NCBI RefSeq assembly: GCF_009727055.1
Contig: NC_052353.1
Span: 62,781,864-62,845,863, forward strand
From: Benincasa hispida
Taxonomy: Eukaryota > Streptophyta > Magnoliopsida > Cucurbitales > Cucurbitaceae
DNA length: 64,000 nucleotides
Reading direction: 5' to 3'
Shown here: piece after piece, positions 33,195 through 45,404 of the stretch
How positions within the stretch are numbered: the first letter of the stretch is position 1
Layout of the letters: every line of letters begins with the position of its first letter
Translations under genes and position numbers: made by a program
Notes under the pieces: generated by a model
Databases searched by the model: none
Told to the model about the DNA's origin: nothing
Seen by the model: the letters and a program-made list of their open reading frames with translations, nothing else

Positions 33195-34133
33195 TCAAGC
33201 TAATATGGTTGAGCAATCAAACTTAAAAATTTGTGCTTCTTGGAGGCAGCCATGCGTCAAATTTTTATTTTTTTTCCTTTTGTAGTTTTATTTTTGAAAT
33301 GACTGAGAAAATTTTAAATGACATTTTTTTTGCAGATGATCTTGTGCGTTATGAGTAATACCGCATGCTTCAACCTACGCACATGCACAAGGGAGTTATC
33401 TATTTCCCTCCATTTTATTTGTCCCTGTGCTTTATTTTCATTTTTCATACATTGAGGACAATGCATGATTAAAAAGTTGGGGGTGGATGTAGTTTCTCAT
33501 GTTTGCACATTATTCTTCCTAAGATTGATGAAAACTTCTGATTCATGATTTGGTGATATATTCATGATGCATATCTGATGACCCTAGAGCATCTGAGCTC
33601 GGGTTTTACATGAATGAATGAATGACTGAAAAATGCATGAATTATTCGTTCTATTTCTCGAATCCATTTCAATGAAAGTTGATGATATACTTTTCTTATT
33701 TATACTTTCATAATTTTAGTATGAAGATAACATTCATGAATTTCAAGCCCATTTTAAAAAAAAATTATTGTCATTTCATGCATATTTGAGTACTTTGTTG
33801 AATAACTTTGAATCTTTGATTCTTAGAATTGTTGTTGTCACCTCGAAAGGTCCATTTTCGGTTTAAAAATAACCTCTATTGTTTTAGCTTAATACTAGAC
33901 TAGGAGAATAAAAGCGCTTATGTGTTAAAAGTGTAATAAAAAAAAGTAAGTTAAAGTTAAAAGATAAAAAGCAAAAGCAATTAGCATATTTAAAAAAAAT
34001 GGCGTGATTGCATGAATAGAGGTGAAAAGAGTTACCCTCGTTGTATTCATTTAGGATGTCCACGAGAAATGAGTGGGTATGAGTCCCTATAATAGGCGTG
34101 AAAGTTAGCACCTTTAGGTAAAAGAAATGGACT
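33195..34133 (+). other. 3' untranslated part of gypsy-1 with polypurine tract
   Basis: TTGAGGACAATGCATGATT followed by AAAAAGTTGGGGGTGG (33471-33486) is the polypurine-tract signature of Athila-like elements. The following 650 bp has no gene and runs into the CACTA-like terminus at 34134. Confidence 0.55.
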
Positions 34134-35741
34134 CACTACAAGAATATTGGACTTTAATGTCGGTTGAAAAAAGTGAAATCGGATGTATAATGTCGGTTTT
34201 GTTTTTTTTTTTTTTAAAGCAGATCTTTAATGTCGGTTTTAAACTGACAATGTAGGGGTACCTTTAATGTTGGTTTTAAACCAACATTAAAGGCCCGTTT
34301 AATTTATCCTTTCACTTTCTATTTTCCCCCCATTTTTTTCATTTTTCCCTCTTCACTCTCCCTCTATTTTCTTTTTCCTCTTATTCTCACACCTCCCTCT
34401 TGGGCCAATCCTTCTTTCTCACTTCTCTCTTCCAAACCCTTGCCATTCGTTCGTCGATCATGGGTGAAGAGTCTATTGTGGTGTAGATTTGGCTTTCGTG
34501 TAGGTCTGTTCGTTGTGCAACCTGCGTCGCTGCACCCAGTCACCCGAATCTACTGCTTGTTCTGTCGAAGCGCCACAGCCAACCCGGATCTGATCGTGGG
34601 TGAAGCTTGTTCTATCGAAATACCATAGCCCGGATCTGCTGCTCCCTCTTTAGTTATTTTTCTGTGTCTTATACTCTCGGTTTGATAAATAAGCACCCAA
34701 ACTTGATACGCCAATCATGTGTCTCCAGATCTAAAGTTCATATTCCCACGTGGTGTGTGTCGCCGTTCATTATTCGATTTTCCCTTGCTGTCGTTCATTG
34801 TTCGATTTTCTCTCGCTGCGTGTCTCCAGATCTGTCGCTGTTCGTCTTTATCCACCGCGCTGCTGTCCAGATCAATATGCTCTTCTTCTCTTTCCTCTCT
34901 TAAACTCACAACAATTTTTATTCTTATGTTTACACCTCTCAACTGTTTGTGTAAATGTCTCAATGAAAGCAAGTTGTGGTTACACTCCAATATGTCTCTA
35001 TGCTGCTAGATTTGGGCCTTTTTATATGTCTATGGCCTTTGAAATTCGATTTAATTAATGGTTTTGTTGTATATGATACATTTGTTGAAGTATTGGCAAG
35101 AAATGTTGCCAAGAGTTGCTCATGCATTGGGTATGCGTGAGCAAGAGTAGTGAAAGCAAAATGTTGAGCGCAAGGCGCTGGGTAGATGATCGTGTAGCAA
35201 ATGAGCAACGCTATATGATTAGGTAGACGATCATTTACTAAGTGAACGATGCTACAGGATGAGGTAGGCGATTGTGTAGGCGGGCGCTAGACGATCGTTT
35301 AGCAATGCAAAGAGCTAAACGATGAGGTAGGCGATCGTATAGGCGAGCGCTAGACAATCGTGTAGCAATGCGGGGAGCTAAATTATGAGGTAGGTGATCA
35401 TGTAGGTGGGCGCTGAACGATGATTAGCAATGCGGGGAGCTAAGCGGTGAGGTAGACGATCGTATAGCAGATGCACAGAGCTAAGCGATGTGTTAGACGA
35501 TCGTGTAGATGTGCGCACAGCGTTAAATGATGAGGAGTGACACGCTAAACAATCTGGCTATACGATAGGCAAAGTACAACATGATCAGTGTAAGCGCTAG
35601 ATGATAAGCGTAGAAGCTGGATGATAATGCTAGACGATAGCGTTCAACGTTAAAGCGATACGCGAGCGCTAAGCGATAGACTACACGATGGCGCTACGCG
35701 ATGGGCATAAGCACTAGACGATGAGCAGACACACTACATGA

Positions 35742-35778
35742 TGTCTCTTATACACATCTAGATGTGTATAAGAGACAG
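35742..35778. other. Nextera mate-pair junction adapter left in the assembly
   Basis: The Tn5 mosaic end TGTCTCTTATACACATCT is followed directly by its reverse complement, ending AGAGACAG. The first base of the 38-bp junction adapter is missing. This is a sequencing reagent, not plant DNA, and marks a false join. Confidence 0.97.
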
Positions 35779-36020
35779 GTTTGGGTGTTGCATAAGAGTG
35801 ATCGCATAGTGGCATGCGAGGCTGCATGATAAGCACTAGACGATGAGCAGATGTGTTACACGATAGGCAGAATGTTAAGCGATAGGCGAATGCGTTAGAC
35901 GATAAGGCATCAGTGCTAAACGATGGAGGTAAACGATAGGCTATGCGTGAGATCGTTTACTAAACGATTGAGCTACAGGATGGGCTGCTGGAGCTACACG
36001 ATGGACCGTTGGAGCTACAC

Positions 36021-36058
36021 CTGTCTCTTATACACATCTAGATGTGTATAAGAGACAG
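36021..36058. other. Nextera mate-pair junction adapter left in the assembly
   Basis: A full 38-bp junction adapter: CTGTCTCTTATACACATCT plus its reverse complement. GAGCTACACGATGG lies on both sides, close to the centre of the palindrome. Confidence 0.98.
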
Positions 36059-36575
36059 GAGCTACACGATGGACCGTTGGAGCTACACGATGCTCCAGCG
36101 GCCCATCGTGTAGCTCAATCGTTTAGTAAACGATCTCGCGCATAGGCTATTATTTAGCTACTGCACCCATCGTTTACCTCCATCGTTTAACGCCGACGCC
36201 TTATCGTCTAACTCATCCGCCTATCGCTTAGCATTCCGCCTATCGTGTAGCGCGTCTGCTCATCGTCTAGCGCAGAACGACTATCGTCTAACGCTCACGC
36301 CCATCGCATAGCACCATCGTGTAGTCTATCGCTTAGTGCCCACATATCGCTTTGACACTCAACGCTATCGTCTAGTGCTATCGTCTAGCTTCTACGCTTA
36401 TAGTCTAGTGCTTACACTGATCGTGTAGTACTTTGCCTATCCTATAGCCCGATCGTCTAGTGCATCACTCCTCATCATTTAATACTGCGCTCATATCTAC
36501 ACGATCGTCTACCTCATTATTTGGCTCCCTGCATTGCTACACGATCGTTCAGCGCCCACCTACACGATCGCCTAC

Positions 36576-38228
36576 TGACGCGTTATTTTATGATGTGAAA
36601 TTATGGATGAATTGCGATGATGAAATGCATTGAGCACTCAAGTTTTCTCAAGGGAATCCAAGTGTAAACCTCACCAAATTCCTGGTAAATCCAGGGTCGA
36701 ACTCAGGGAATTGGGAAAACAGGTTGCGGTGGTAATTTTTAGGAAAACTTTGCGGTAACCAAATAAATCAATAGTTGTTAAGGTTATTATTTGCAGTAAT
36801 GAAAAATAAACAAATGCGGCGGAGTTTGAAAAGAGTTGATCAAACGGAAGATGCGATGAGTATGCGGTGAATGGGTTGAGAAAAGTTTCGACTAACACTT
36901 CCTAGGATGCGTTCATGCTATGCGATCATGCAATAAACTTACAACAGTAAACCACCTCTTTGTGCGAATGCCACGACTTCTAAGGCTAGAACGCATGCGA
37001 TATATGCGATCAGTCTATAGGACCTACACATAAGCCTCTATTCTTATTTATGTGATGACAAAATGACACACACACAAATAAGGCGACCACATAATACCAT
37101 TCCTATCTCTAGGATGCATGCAATGCAGGTTGGCAAATAGAGCTTATTTCTAAGTCCCTATCTCTTGTTTATGCAGTTCTAATCTTGCTCTCTCGAGTCT
37201 AGATTCTAACCTAGCTCTCTCAAGTCTTAGGTTCTTTCTTTAGAATCTCTCTCAAGTAGCTCTAAAGTGATGTTTGGCACAACATAACACAAGATAACGC
37301 AAGCAATGAACTTTCTAGGTCATGTTAGCTTAGTTCTTCTCAACCCATTCGACTAGTTTAGCTACTCATGCATACTAAGAGAGTGAACAGATGTAGAATA
37401 AGAACTTCCATTATATAAATATAAAGATGAAGTACAAAACACTAATGCAAGAATAGAATAAAGAGCATGGTAGCAATCTCTTGCTTTCTAGGATTTTACA
37501 CAGTCTTTCTACTCGTGTTCAAAAGATAATCTCGCTCTCGCGAGAGTCGGCCCACTCTCTGCTTCTATGCCTCAGGGTTCTCTCTCGAGTTTCCCTGAGC
37601 GATCTCCGACGTCTCTACTCTTCTTTTGCTTCGCCTTAAAATAAAAAGAAAAACTATGGACAAAGATGTGCTGAGCTAACTGATCCGAACTTATGAATTT
37701 TTGAACCCCTTTTCTGAAGGTTGCCTTTGGTATTTATAGAGCTTCTGGGATGAAAGACAGCTTTTATGATTGCACAAATGCGATGACTTTAATTCTCTAA
37801 CTAATGCACCGAATGTTTGTCATCTAAAAGCTGAATGTACTTGTTATCGTTAACGGCAGTCAACTTAATTTAGATTCGACCGTCATCAGCTTTCTGTCCC
37901 ATCGCAATTAATTATGTCTTTAACCCAGATGCGCCCACCAAGTTACGACAATCCTTCTTGAGCAAATGTTTCTGAACACAATCACCACAAAGCCTTGTGG
38001 TAATGCTGCGCTCGACCAATGATTTCCTATGATCACAATTTCCGCTTTATATCAATGCTTATTCTGCATAAAAATACAAAAATCAACTGTTCCTATGTGA
38101 TGAACGCATGCGACCGCAATGTAACAAACTTAATGCTTTTTGGACGCAATCTAACACCTTTCATCAATGCAAGCCAGCATTGTTTAAGAACTTAGCACTA
38201 TGATAACATGCATTTCTGCCCGTTATCA
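36576..38228 (-). repeat. 3' LTR of gypsy-2 (1653 bp)
   Basis: It aligns throughout with 43766-45404. On the minus strand it starts TGATAACGGGCAG right after the tract AAATTTGGGGGTG and ends at 36576 next to the CCTAC target duplication. The 37-base stretch by 36609 that starts GAATTGCGATGATG is the outermost part shared with the other LTR. Confidence 0.9.
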
Positions 38229-39857
38229 CACCCCCAAATTTAAACAATGCTTGTCCTCAAGCACATGCTAAATATTTCCTTTAGCAAGTCGACCGCAATG
38301 TTCTTTTCCTAAATTTCTCAAGGATACCTCATTCAGCTCTTATACACCAAAATTTTCTTAAGTCTTACTCAAGTCTCTTCTTAAAATATTTCTAAGACCT
38401 AGGGACTGCAAACTTAACCCTTAAAAGGACTTTACTAACTTCCGGGGTATTGCATGATTTATTTTTAAAAAAGAAACTTTTCCACTAGGGTGTCAAATGA
38501 TTTTATCCTTGCATATTTCTTGGCATTATTATTTTTTTCTGACCTTGTGCTGATCCAAGTGCCTTGCCTTCGTTTTGGCTTGCCCCCACATGTGTCATGC
38601 GGACATCCAACTACGATCTTTATAGCTAATGCAGGAAATAAATGCAAACNNNNNNNNNNNNNNNNNNNNNNNNNNNNNNNNNNNNNNNAGGGTGTCAAAT
38701 GATTTTATCCTTGCATATTTCTTGGCATTATTATTTTTTTCTGACCTTGTGCTGATCCAAGTGCCTTGCTTTCGTTTTGGCTTGCCCCCACATGTGTCAT
38801 GCGGACATCCAACCACAAGCAATACACTCTTTCTCAGACTAAACTCATACCGACTTGTCAGTGGGGTTGCGGTCATTTATTTATGTGTTGATCCTTGCGA
38901 CTTACTTTCGTTTTGGCTTGCCCCCACGTGTGTCATGCAGACACCCAACTACGGGTAATTGCCCTTCTCAACTTAACTCTTATCAACATGGGTTTCCCCA
39001 TTGCATTGACAGTATAATTGTTATTCTCATTTTTTTTTTTGTAGAATAGCAAGGTCGAAAAGAAATACCTTACCCCCAAATTTAAAATGCGGCAATGTCC
39101 TCATTGCCAAAAGATTGAAAGAAGTCATGCGATGTTCTTAGAAAGCTTCGTAAAGAGAGTTTGAAATAAAACTAGCAGACCCCTAACTTCTAAAAATATT
39201 TCATGAGGTGACTAAAAATTAAGTTGACTCTAGTATATACGAAAGGAATAGAAGTATGTTTTTCATCATTGAAATTATAATTGGCAAAGAGAAAACATGC
39301 AGTAACTTACTAAATTTATCCATGTCAAATGGTTGCGGTAATCAAAGAGGATGCGGTGATGCAATAGTGCAAAATTTGAAATATAAATAAGGAAGAATAC
39401 GAGCCCAAAATTTGCGTTGTCGCCGACATTGTGTATTAATGCATCCTTCTTTGCGGTGATCTTTCGTCTTTGGATTGCGGTGACGGAATAAGATAAGTTG
39501 CTTCTTCGTGTAACACCTCCGCAATCCTACGCCTCGATCATTGCAAGAAAAAAAAACAGAGAGAGGGTCAAATAATTTTAAACAAATTAAAATTCTTTTA
39601 CCGCAATCTCCATTTTTTTTTTTTTTTTTTTTTTTGTAGAATAAGAAGAGTAAGAAATAGATAAAGACTAAAAAGATATAGTGAATTGAAAATTCTGAGT
39701 AGTAGAGAGGATTTAAAGATTCCATGATTCCCAAAACTTGTGTCCCTGATGAATTTCGATCATCTGATAGCACAGGACCACCTACTTTCTTCTTTATTCA
39801 AAGTTCCTCAGTTCCACGGACTCACTTGGTGATGCCAGCCTTCTCTGTGATATGCTT
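38229..39857 (-). other. 3' untranslated region of gypsy-2 with an N gap
   Basis: Non-coding DNA between integrase and the polypurine tract. It has three copies of a CTTGCCCCCAC(A/G)TGTGTCATGC motif (about 38580, 38785 and 38922). Ns at 38650-38688 are flanked by two nearly identical copies of about 130 bp (38487- and 38689-) that differ at a few bases, so this may be a real tandem repeat. A second tract-like ACCCCCAAATTTAAAATGCGG lies at about 39070. Confidence 0.65.
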
Positions 39858-40511
39858 TTACTCGCTGCCCTTTAACTTTGAATGTGTTGGTTCCATCATC
39901 ATTTGATAATTCAACCGCACCATGTGAAAATACCTGTATACGAATGGTCCGTACCATCGTGACTTTAGTTTCCCGGGGAAGAGCCATAGACGTGAGTTGA
40001 ATAGTAAGACCTTTTGTCCTACATGGAGTTTTTTACCACATATGTGTTTGTCGTGCCAGCGCATAGTGCGTTCCTTGTAAATCTTTGCGTTCTCATATGC
40101 CTTAATCCTCCATTCTTCTAGCTCGACCAGTTGCATTTTTCGCGCTTCTCTTGCTTTCTTTAAATCAAAGTTTAGCGTCTTTATCGCCCACAGTACCTTA
40201 TATTCCAGCTCCAGAGGCAAATGACACGCCTTACTAAATACCAACGCATATGGGGACATACCTGTGGGTGTTTTAAATGCAGTCCGGTATGCCCACAACA
40301 CATCGTCGAGCTTTGTTGCCCAATCTTTTCATGAAGGCCTTACTACCTTCTCGAGTATCAGCTTAATCTCCCGATTGGACACCTCGATTTAACCATTCGT
40401 CTGTGGATGGTATACGGTAGCCACTTTGTGGAGAATGTTGTATTTGCGCAGCAGCTCCTTAACAGTATGATTGACAAAGTGAGACCTCTCATCACTTATT
40501 ATGGTATATGG
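39858..40511 (-). pseudogene. gypsy-2 integrase, C-terminal part
   Basis: 40511-40389 encodes part of the DDE core, with ISDERSHFVNH (second Asp) and YHPQTNG. A stop separates it from 40301-39858, which carries [19 protein letters not shown] and the basic C-terminal [20 protein letters not shown]. The zinc-finger and first-Asp part would lie in the N gap. Confidence 0.85.
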
Positions 40512-41171
40512 NNNNNNNNNNNNNNNNNNNNNNNNNNNNNNNNNNNNNNNNNNNNNNNNNNNNNNNNNNNNNNNNNNNNNNNNNNNNNNNNNNNNNNNNN
40601 NNNNNNNNNNNNNNNNNNNNNNNNNNNNNNNNNNNNNNNNNNNNNNNNNNNNNNNNNNNNNNNNNNNNNNNNNNNNNNNNNNNNNNNNNNNNNNNNNNNN
40701 NNNNNNNNNNNNNNNNNNNNNNNNNNNNNNNNNNNNNNNNNNNNNNNNNNNNNNNNNNNNNNNNNNNNNNNNNNNNNNNNNNNNNNNNNNNNNNNNNNNN
40801 NNNNNNNNNNNNNNNNNNNNNNNNNNNNNNNNNNNNNNNNNNNNNNNNNNNNNNNNNNNNNNNNNNNNNNNNNNNNNNNNNNNNNNNNNNNNNNNNNNNN
40901 NNNNNNNNNNNNNNNNNNNNNNNNNNNNNNNNNNNNNNNNNNNNNNNNNNNNNNNNNNNNNNNNNNNNNNNNNNNNNNNNNNNNNNNNNNNNNNNNNNNN
41001 NNNNNNNNNNNNNNNNNNNNNNNNNNNNNNNNNNNNNNNNNNNNNNNNNNNNNNNNNNNNNNNNNNNNNNNNNNNNNNNNNNNNNNNNNNNNNNNNNNNN
41101 NNNNNNNNNNNNNNNNNNNNNNNNNNNNNNNNNNNNNNNNNNNNNNNNNNNNNNNNNNNNNNNNNNNNNNN
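40512..41171. other. assembly gap (660 N)
   Basis: Unknown bases between the RNase H and integrase parts of gypsy-2. Its position predicts that it hides the RNase H-integrase linker and the integrase N-terminus. Open frames drawn through it are meaningless. Confidence 0.98.
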
Positions 41172-43765
41172 TATGGAATAGCTGCTCATCCGGGAACACC
41201 GCACTCACCTTTGACTCATTGCGGTCAATCTCAGGGTTTTCTAATCTGGATAAGTGATCCGCAACTTGGTTCTCCATCCCCTTTCGGTCAATTATTTCTA
41301 TGTCAAATTCTTGAAGAAGGAGAACCCATCTGATCAACCTTGGCTTTGCGTCATTCTTTGTCATTAAGTACCTTATTGCCAAATGATCAGTATGGATGAA
41401 TACCTTTGTTCCTAGCAGGTATGCTCTAAATTTTTCCAACGCAAAAATTACCGCAAGAAGCTCTTTCTCTGTGGTGGTGTAATTAATCTGAGCAGGATTT
41501 AATGTCTTACTCGCATATGCGATGGGATGTAAGATTGTTTTTCTCTTTTGTGCCAAAGCTGCTCCCATCGCATACCTGCTTGTATCGCACATTATTTCAA
41601 AAGGAAGTGTCCAATAAGGTGAAATTAACACGGGTGCAGTAATCAGTGCATTCTTCAAAATTCTGAATGCGTTGGGGCAATTATCGTCGAAATCAAATTT
41701 TCTATCAGCCTCCAACAACGCACTCAGTGGTCGTGCTATTTTCGAAAAGTCTTTGACAAAGCGTCTGTAGAATCCAGCGTGCCCCAAGAAACTTCGTACA
41801 GTCTTCACGCTTGTTGGAGGTGGAAGTTTTTCAATTACTTCTAATTTTGCTTTATCCACTTCCAAGCCGCCCCGGGAAACCTTGTGCCCTAACACAATGC
41901 CCTCCTTTACCATAAAATGGCATTTTCCCAGTTAAGCACCAGATTTGTCTCTTGCATTGTTAGCTCATTATTTTTGTTCGGGACTACCATCATGCCACCC
42001 TTTTTCGGTACACACTGCACGGGGCTCACCCACGTGCTATCTGCTATAGGATAAATAATGCTCGCCTCTAACCATTTAATGATCTCTTTTTTGGCGACCT
42101 CTTTTATCACAGGGTTGAGCCTGCGCTGATGTTCGATCGTTGTCTTATGGTCTTCTTCGAGACGAATGCGGTGCATACAGTACGCTAGGCTGATCCTCGA
42201 ATGTCGGCGAGCATCCAACCATTGCTCACACATGTTTCCTCAGAATGCTCATCAACGCATTCTCCTGGTCTTCATTGAGTTCGGAGGAAATAATTACTGG
42301 AAGCTTCTCGTTCTGCCCCAAAAATGTATACTTTAAATGATTCGGTAGGGTTTTTAATTCCAATGTTGGTGGCTCTACTAGGGACAGTTGCGTTGTTTTT
42401 CTTTCTTCTTTTTCTATTGGCTCTTCTTCTTGGTTTGCGATCATCTCTTCTTCCTTGCTTGTTTTTTCTATGATCGCATTACAGGCAGCAATGGATGCGC
42501 TTGCATCCTCTTCTTCATTCTCTTCGTCAAACTTTTCTTCTTCAATCAAATTCTGATCGTCGTCTAAGTCATGCAGGTCTTCTTCGTCAGGAAACTTCAT
42601 GGCACGGATTATGTTGAACTTGAGCTTTTGTCCATTGATGCTCAAAGTGATCTCCCCTTTATGCACATCAATCTAAGATGATGAAGACGATTGGTAGGAT
42701 AAATGATGTAGTTTCCCCAAGATGATGGGCACATCTTTGTCAGCCTTATAATCCAAGATGATGAAGTTGGCTGGTAGGATAAATTTATCAATGGTGATCA
42801 GCACGTCTTTCACCTTTCCCTCTGGATGCACCAGAGATCTATCAGTCAGTTGGAGAGTCACGGTTGTAGGCACAAGTTGCCTCACATTCAGCTGCTTAAA
42901 GATCGCCAGAGGCATCAAATTGATGCTGGCTCCAAGGTCACACAATGTCTGCCCGATGTACAGTCCTCTTATGGAGCAAGGTATAGTAAAGCTCCCAGGA
43001 TNAAATTGATGCTGGCTCCAAGGTCACACAATGTCTGCCCGATGTACAGTCCTCTTATGGAGCAAGGTATAGTAAAGCTCCCAGGATTGCCCATCTTTGG
43101 AGGAATTATTGATTTTGAACTCTGTGTTAGCGCCACCGTGGCAAACTTACCAGTTCCCCTCTTCTTTATTACCATATCCTTCACAAACTTTGCGTAGGCA
43201 GGAATCTCCTCAATCGCTTCATTGAATGGAATATTAATATGTAATTGTTTTAACATAGACAGGAAGCGTTGGTACTGTACCTCTTCATTCTTTTTCTTTC
43301 TTAGTCTCTGCGGGAAAGGTGGTAACTGCACTCTCACGGTCCCCTTCTCTGTTGGATTTGAGGTCGATGCAACTTCTGGCTCTATTGCTTCTTTTTCTTC
43401 TTCTTCTTCTTACATCACCGCAATTTCAGGTTCTGCAGTAATGGGAGGAATCCGGCTAGGCTCCTTTCTTTCTCCCTCCACAGTTTTTCCACTTCGAATG
43501 TCACAACTTGACATTGCTCTTTACCTGATGCCCCCGGGTTGTGTGGGAGTTCTATTGAACTCAATAGAGCCCCTTGTGATCTGTTCTTCAGCTCGCTCGC
43601 AATCTGGCCCATCTGTAATTCTATATTACGGATGGACGTAGCCTGACTTTGAAGCACAATTTCTTTTTTCTCTATATACTGCTTCAACAGGCTCTCCAAG
43701 GAGGATGATTGCGGTGATCGCGAGCTACTAGCTTGATTACTTGTCTGACCATTATTGTGTTGGAA
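41172..43765 (-). pseudogene. gypsy-2 gag(C)-protease-RT-RNase H, internally deleted
   Basis: On the minus strand: gag C-terminus (43765-43415, NNGQTSNQASSS and a Gln-rich SSLESLLKQYIEKKE helix); protease (43337-42673, DLGASIN active site and DVPIILG); an acidic linker and RT N-terminus (42666-41907, IIKWLEASIIYPIADS..WVSPVQCVPKKGG). After NKNNELTM the frame jumps to ETNLVLNWE, which removes the RT palm including its catalytic Asp pair. RNase H follows (41913-41172, [27 protein letters not shown]). 42674-42704 duplicates 42755-42784 and destroys the usual GRPFL end of protease. An 85-bp N-joined duplication lies at 42917-43087. Confidence 0.85.
42917..43087. repeat. apparently exact 85-bp duplication across a single N
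   Basis: 42917-43001 and 43003-43087 read the same, joined by N at 43002, inside the gypsy-2 protease. A likely unmerged contig overlap. Confidence 0.85.
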
Positions 43766-45404
43766 GAATTGCGATGATGAAATGCGTTGAGCACTCAAGT
43801 TTTCTCAGTGGAATCCAAGTGTAAACCCCACTAAGTTCCTGGTAAGTCCAGGGTCGAACTCAGGGACTTGGGAAAACAGGTTGCGGTGGTAATTTTTAGA
43901 AAAACTTTGCGATAACCAAATAAATCAATAGTTGTTGAGGTTGTTGTCTGCGGTAATGAAAAATAAACAAATGTGGCAGAGTTTGAAAAGAGTTGATCAA
44001 ACGAAAGATGCGATGAGTATGCGGTGAACGGGTTGAGAAAAGTTTCGGCTAACACTTCCTAGGATGCGTTCATGCTATGCGATCATGCAACATGCATACA
44101 ACAGTAAACCACCTCTCGGTGCGAATGCCACGGCTTCTAAGGCTAGAACACATGCGATATATGCGATTAGTCTATAGGACCTACACATAAGCCTCTATTC
44201 TTATTTATGCGATGACAAAATGACACACACACAAATAAGGCGACCACATAATATCATTCCTATCTCTAGGATGCATGCGATGCAGGTTGGCAAACAGAGC
44301 TTATCTCTAAGTCTCAATCTCTTATTTATGCAGTTCTAATCTTGCTCTCTCGAGTCTAGATTCTAACCTAGCTTTCTTAAGTCTTAGATTCTTTCTTTAG
44401 ACTCTCTCTTAAGTAGCTCTAAAGGGATGTTTGGCACAACATAACACAAGATAATCGTAAGCAACGAACTTCTTAGGTCATGTTAGTTTAGTTCTTCTCA
44501 ACCCATTCGACTAGTTTAGCTACTCATGCATACTAAGAGAGTGAACAGATGTAGAATAAGAACTTCCATTGTATAAATATAAAGATGAAGTACAAAATAC
44601 CAATGCAAGAATAGAATAAAGAGCATGGTAGCAATCTCTTGCTTCCCAGGCTTTTACACAGTCTTTCTACTCGTGTTTAAAAGATAATCTCGCTCTCGTG
44701 AGAGTCGGCCCGCTCTCTACTTCTACGCCTCAGGGTTCTCTCTCGAGTTGCCCTGAGTGATCTCCGATGTCTCTACTCTTCTCTTGCTCCGCCTTAAAAT
44801 AAAAAGGAAAAATATGGACAAAGACGTGCTGAGCTAACTAATCCAAACTTATGAATTTTCAAACCCCTTTTTTGAAGGTTGCCTTCGGTATTTATAGAGC
44901 TTCTAGGATGAAAGGCGACTTCTCTATTATGATTGCACAGATGGGATGGCTTTAATTCCCTGACTGATGCGCCGAATATTTGTCACCGAAAAGCTAAATG
45001 TATTTGTTATCATTAGCGGTTGTCAACTTAATTCGGATTCGATCGTCATCAGTTTTTTGTTCCATCGCGATTAATTATACCTTTCACTCAGATGCACTCA
45101 CCACGTTGCACCGACCAAGTTGCGACAATCTTTCTTGAGCAAATGTTTATGAATACAATCACCGTAAAGCCTTGCAGTAATGCTGCGCTCGACCAATGAT
45201 TTCCTATGATCGCAATTTCTGCCTTGCGTCAACGCATATTCTGCATAAAAATACAAAAATCAACTATTCCTATGCGATGAACGCATGCGACCGTAATGTA
45301 ACATACTTAATGCTTTTTTGATGCAATCTAACACTTTTATCAAGGTAAGCCAACATTGTTTAAGAACTTAGCACTATGATAACGTGCATTTTTGTCCGTT
45401 ATCA
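43766..45404 (-). repeat. 5' LTR of gypsy-2, joined directly to gag
   Basis: It matches 36609-38228. The last 33 bp of the LTR, the primer binding site, the leader and the gag N-terminus are all missing at the junction near 43766. ATCA at 45401-45404 abuts the CCTAC target duplication. Confidence 0.88.

Larger units (their letters stand above)
23830..34133 (+). mobile_element. gypsy-1: old Athila-like Ty3/gypsy element on the plus strand, right end lost
   Basis: It begins TGATAACACC at 23830 immediately after copia sequence. It includes LTR/leader DNA (to about 25650), a primer-site-like TTGGTATTGTTGCCTGGGA near 25627, gag (29011-30470), a protease remnant (32827-33194) and a polypurine tract (33471-33485). 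RT, RNase H and integrase are absent. It is itself interrupted by a Tekay-type solo LTR and a copia-type LTR, and it stops at the CACTA-like terminus at 34134 without a visible 3' LTR end. Confidence 0.65.
35070..36575. repeat. subterminal repeat cluster and palindrome centre of the CACTA-like element
   Basis: Dozens of near-copies of GATCGTGTAGC, GCGATAGGC and CTACACGATG occur. Orientation flips near 36090: GATCGTTTACTAAACGATT..GAGCTACA before it is mirrored by AATCGTTTAGTAAACGATC after it. Such motif clusters are where CACTA transposases bind in better-known elements. Confidence 0.75.
36576..45404 (-). mobile_element. gypsy-2: Athila-like Ty3/gypsy element on the minus strand, inserted in the CACTA-like element
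   Basis: CCTAC stands on both sides (36571-36575 and 45405-45409). In element orientation the LTRs begin TGATAACGGGCAG or its close variant and end CGCGTCA. Order on the minus strand is LTR (45404-43766), gag C-terminus, protease, RT, RNase H, a 660-N gap, integrase, a long 3' untranslated part, polypurine tract (38241-38229) and LTR (38228-36576). The RT core and the gag N-terminus are deleted, so it cannot move on its own. Confidence 0.85.

Noticed and set aside
34440..35058. Several overlapping open frames of 60-100 codons, mirrored at 45718-45993
   Set aside because: They lie in the inverted arms of the CACTA-like element, overlap on both strands and show no domain.
35070..36575. CRISPR-like array of short repeats
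   Set aside because: Repeats are degenerate, lie in both orientations and have no regular spacers. The host is a plant and the pattern is CACTA subterminal repeats.
38487..38820. N-joined duplication like the three single-N cases
   Set aside because: The two copies differ at several bases and the gap is 39 N, so a real tandem repeat is at least as likely as an overlap error.
39342..39773. 143-codon minus-strand frame in the gypsy-2 3' region
   Set aside because: It contains a poly-Lys run from a T tract, has no domain and lies in a region with no homologous frame in gypsy-3.
40389..41913. Very long open frames on both strands
   Set aside because: Most of each frame is the 660-N gap at 40512-41171; only the gypsy-2 parts outside it are real.
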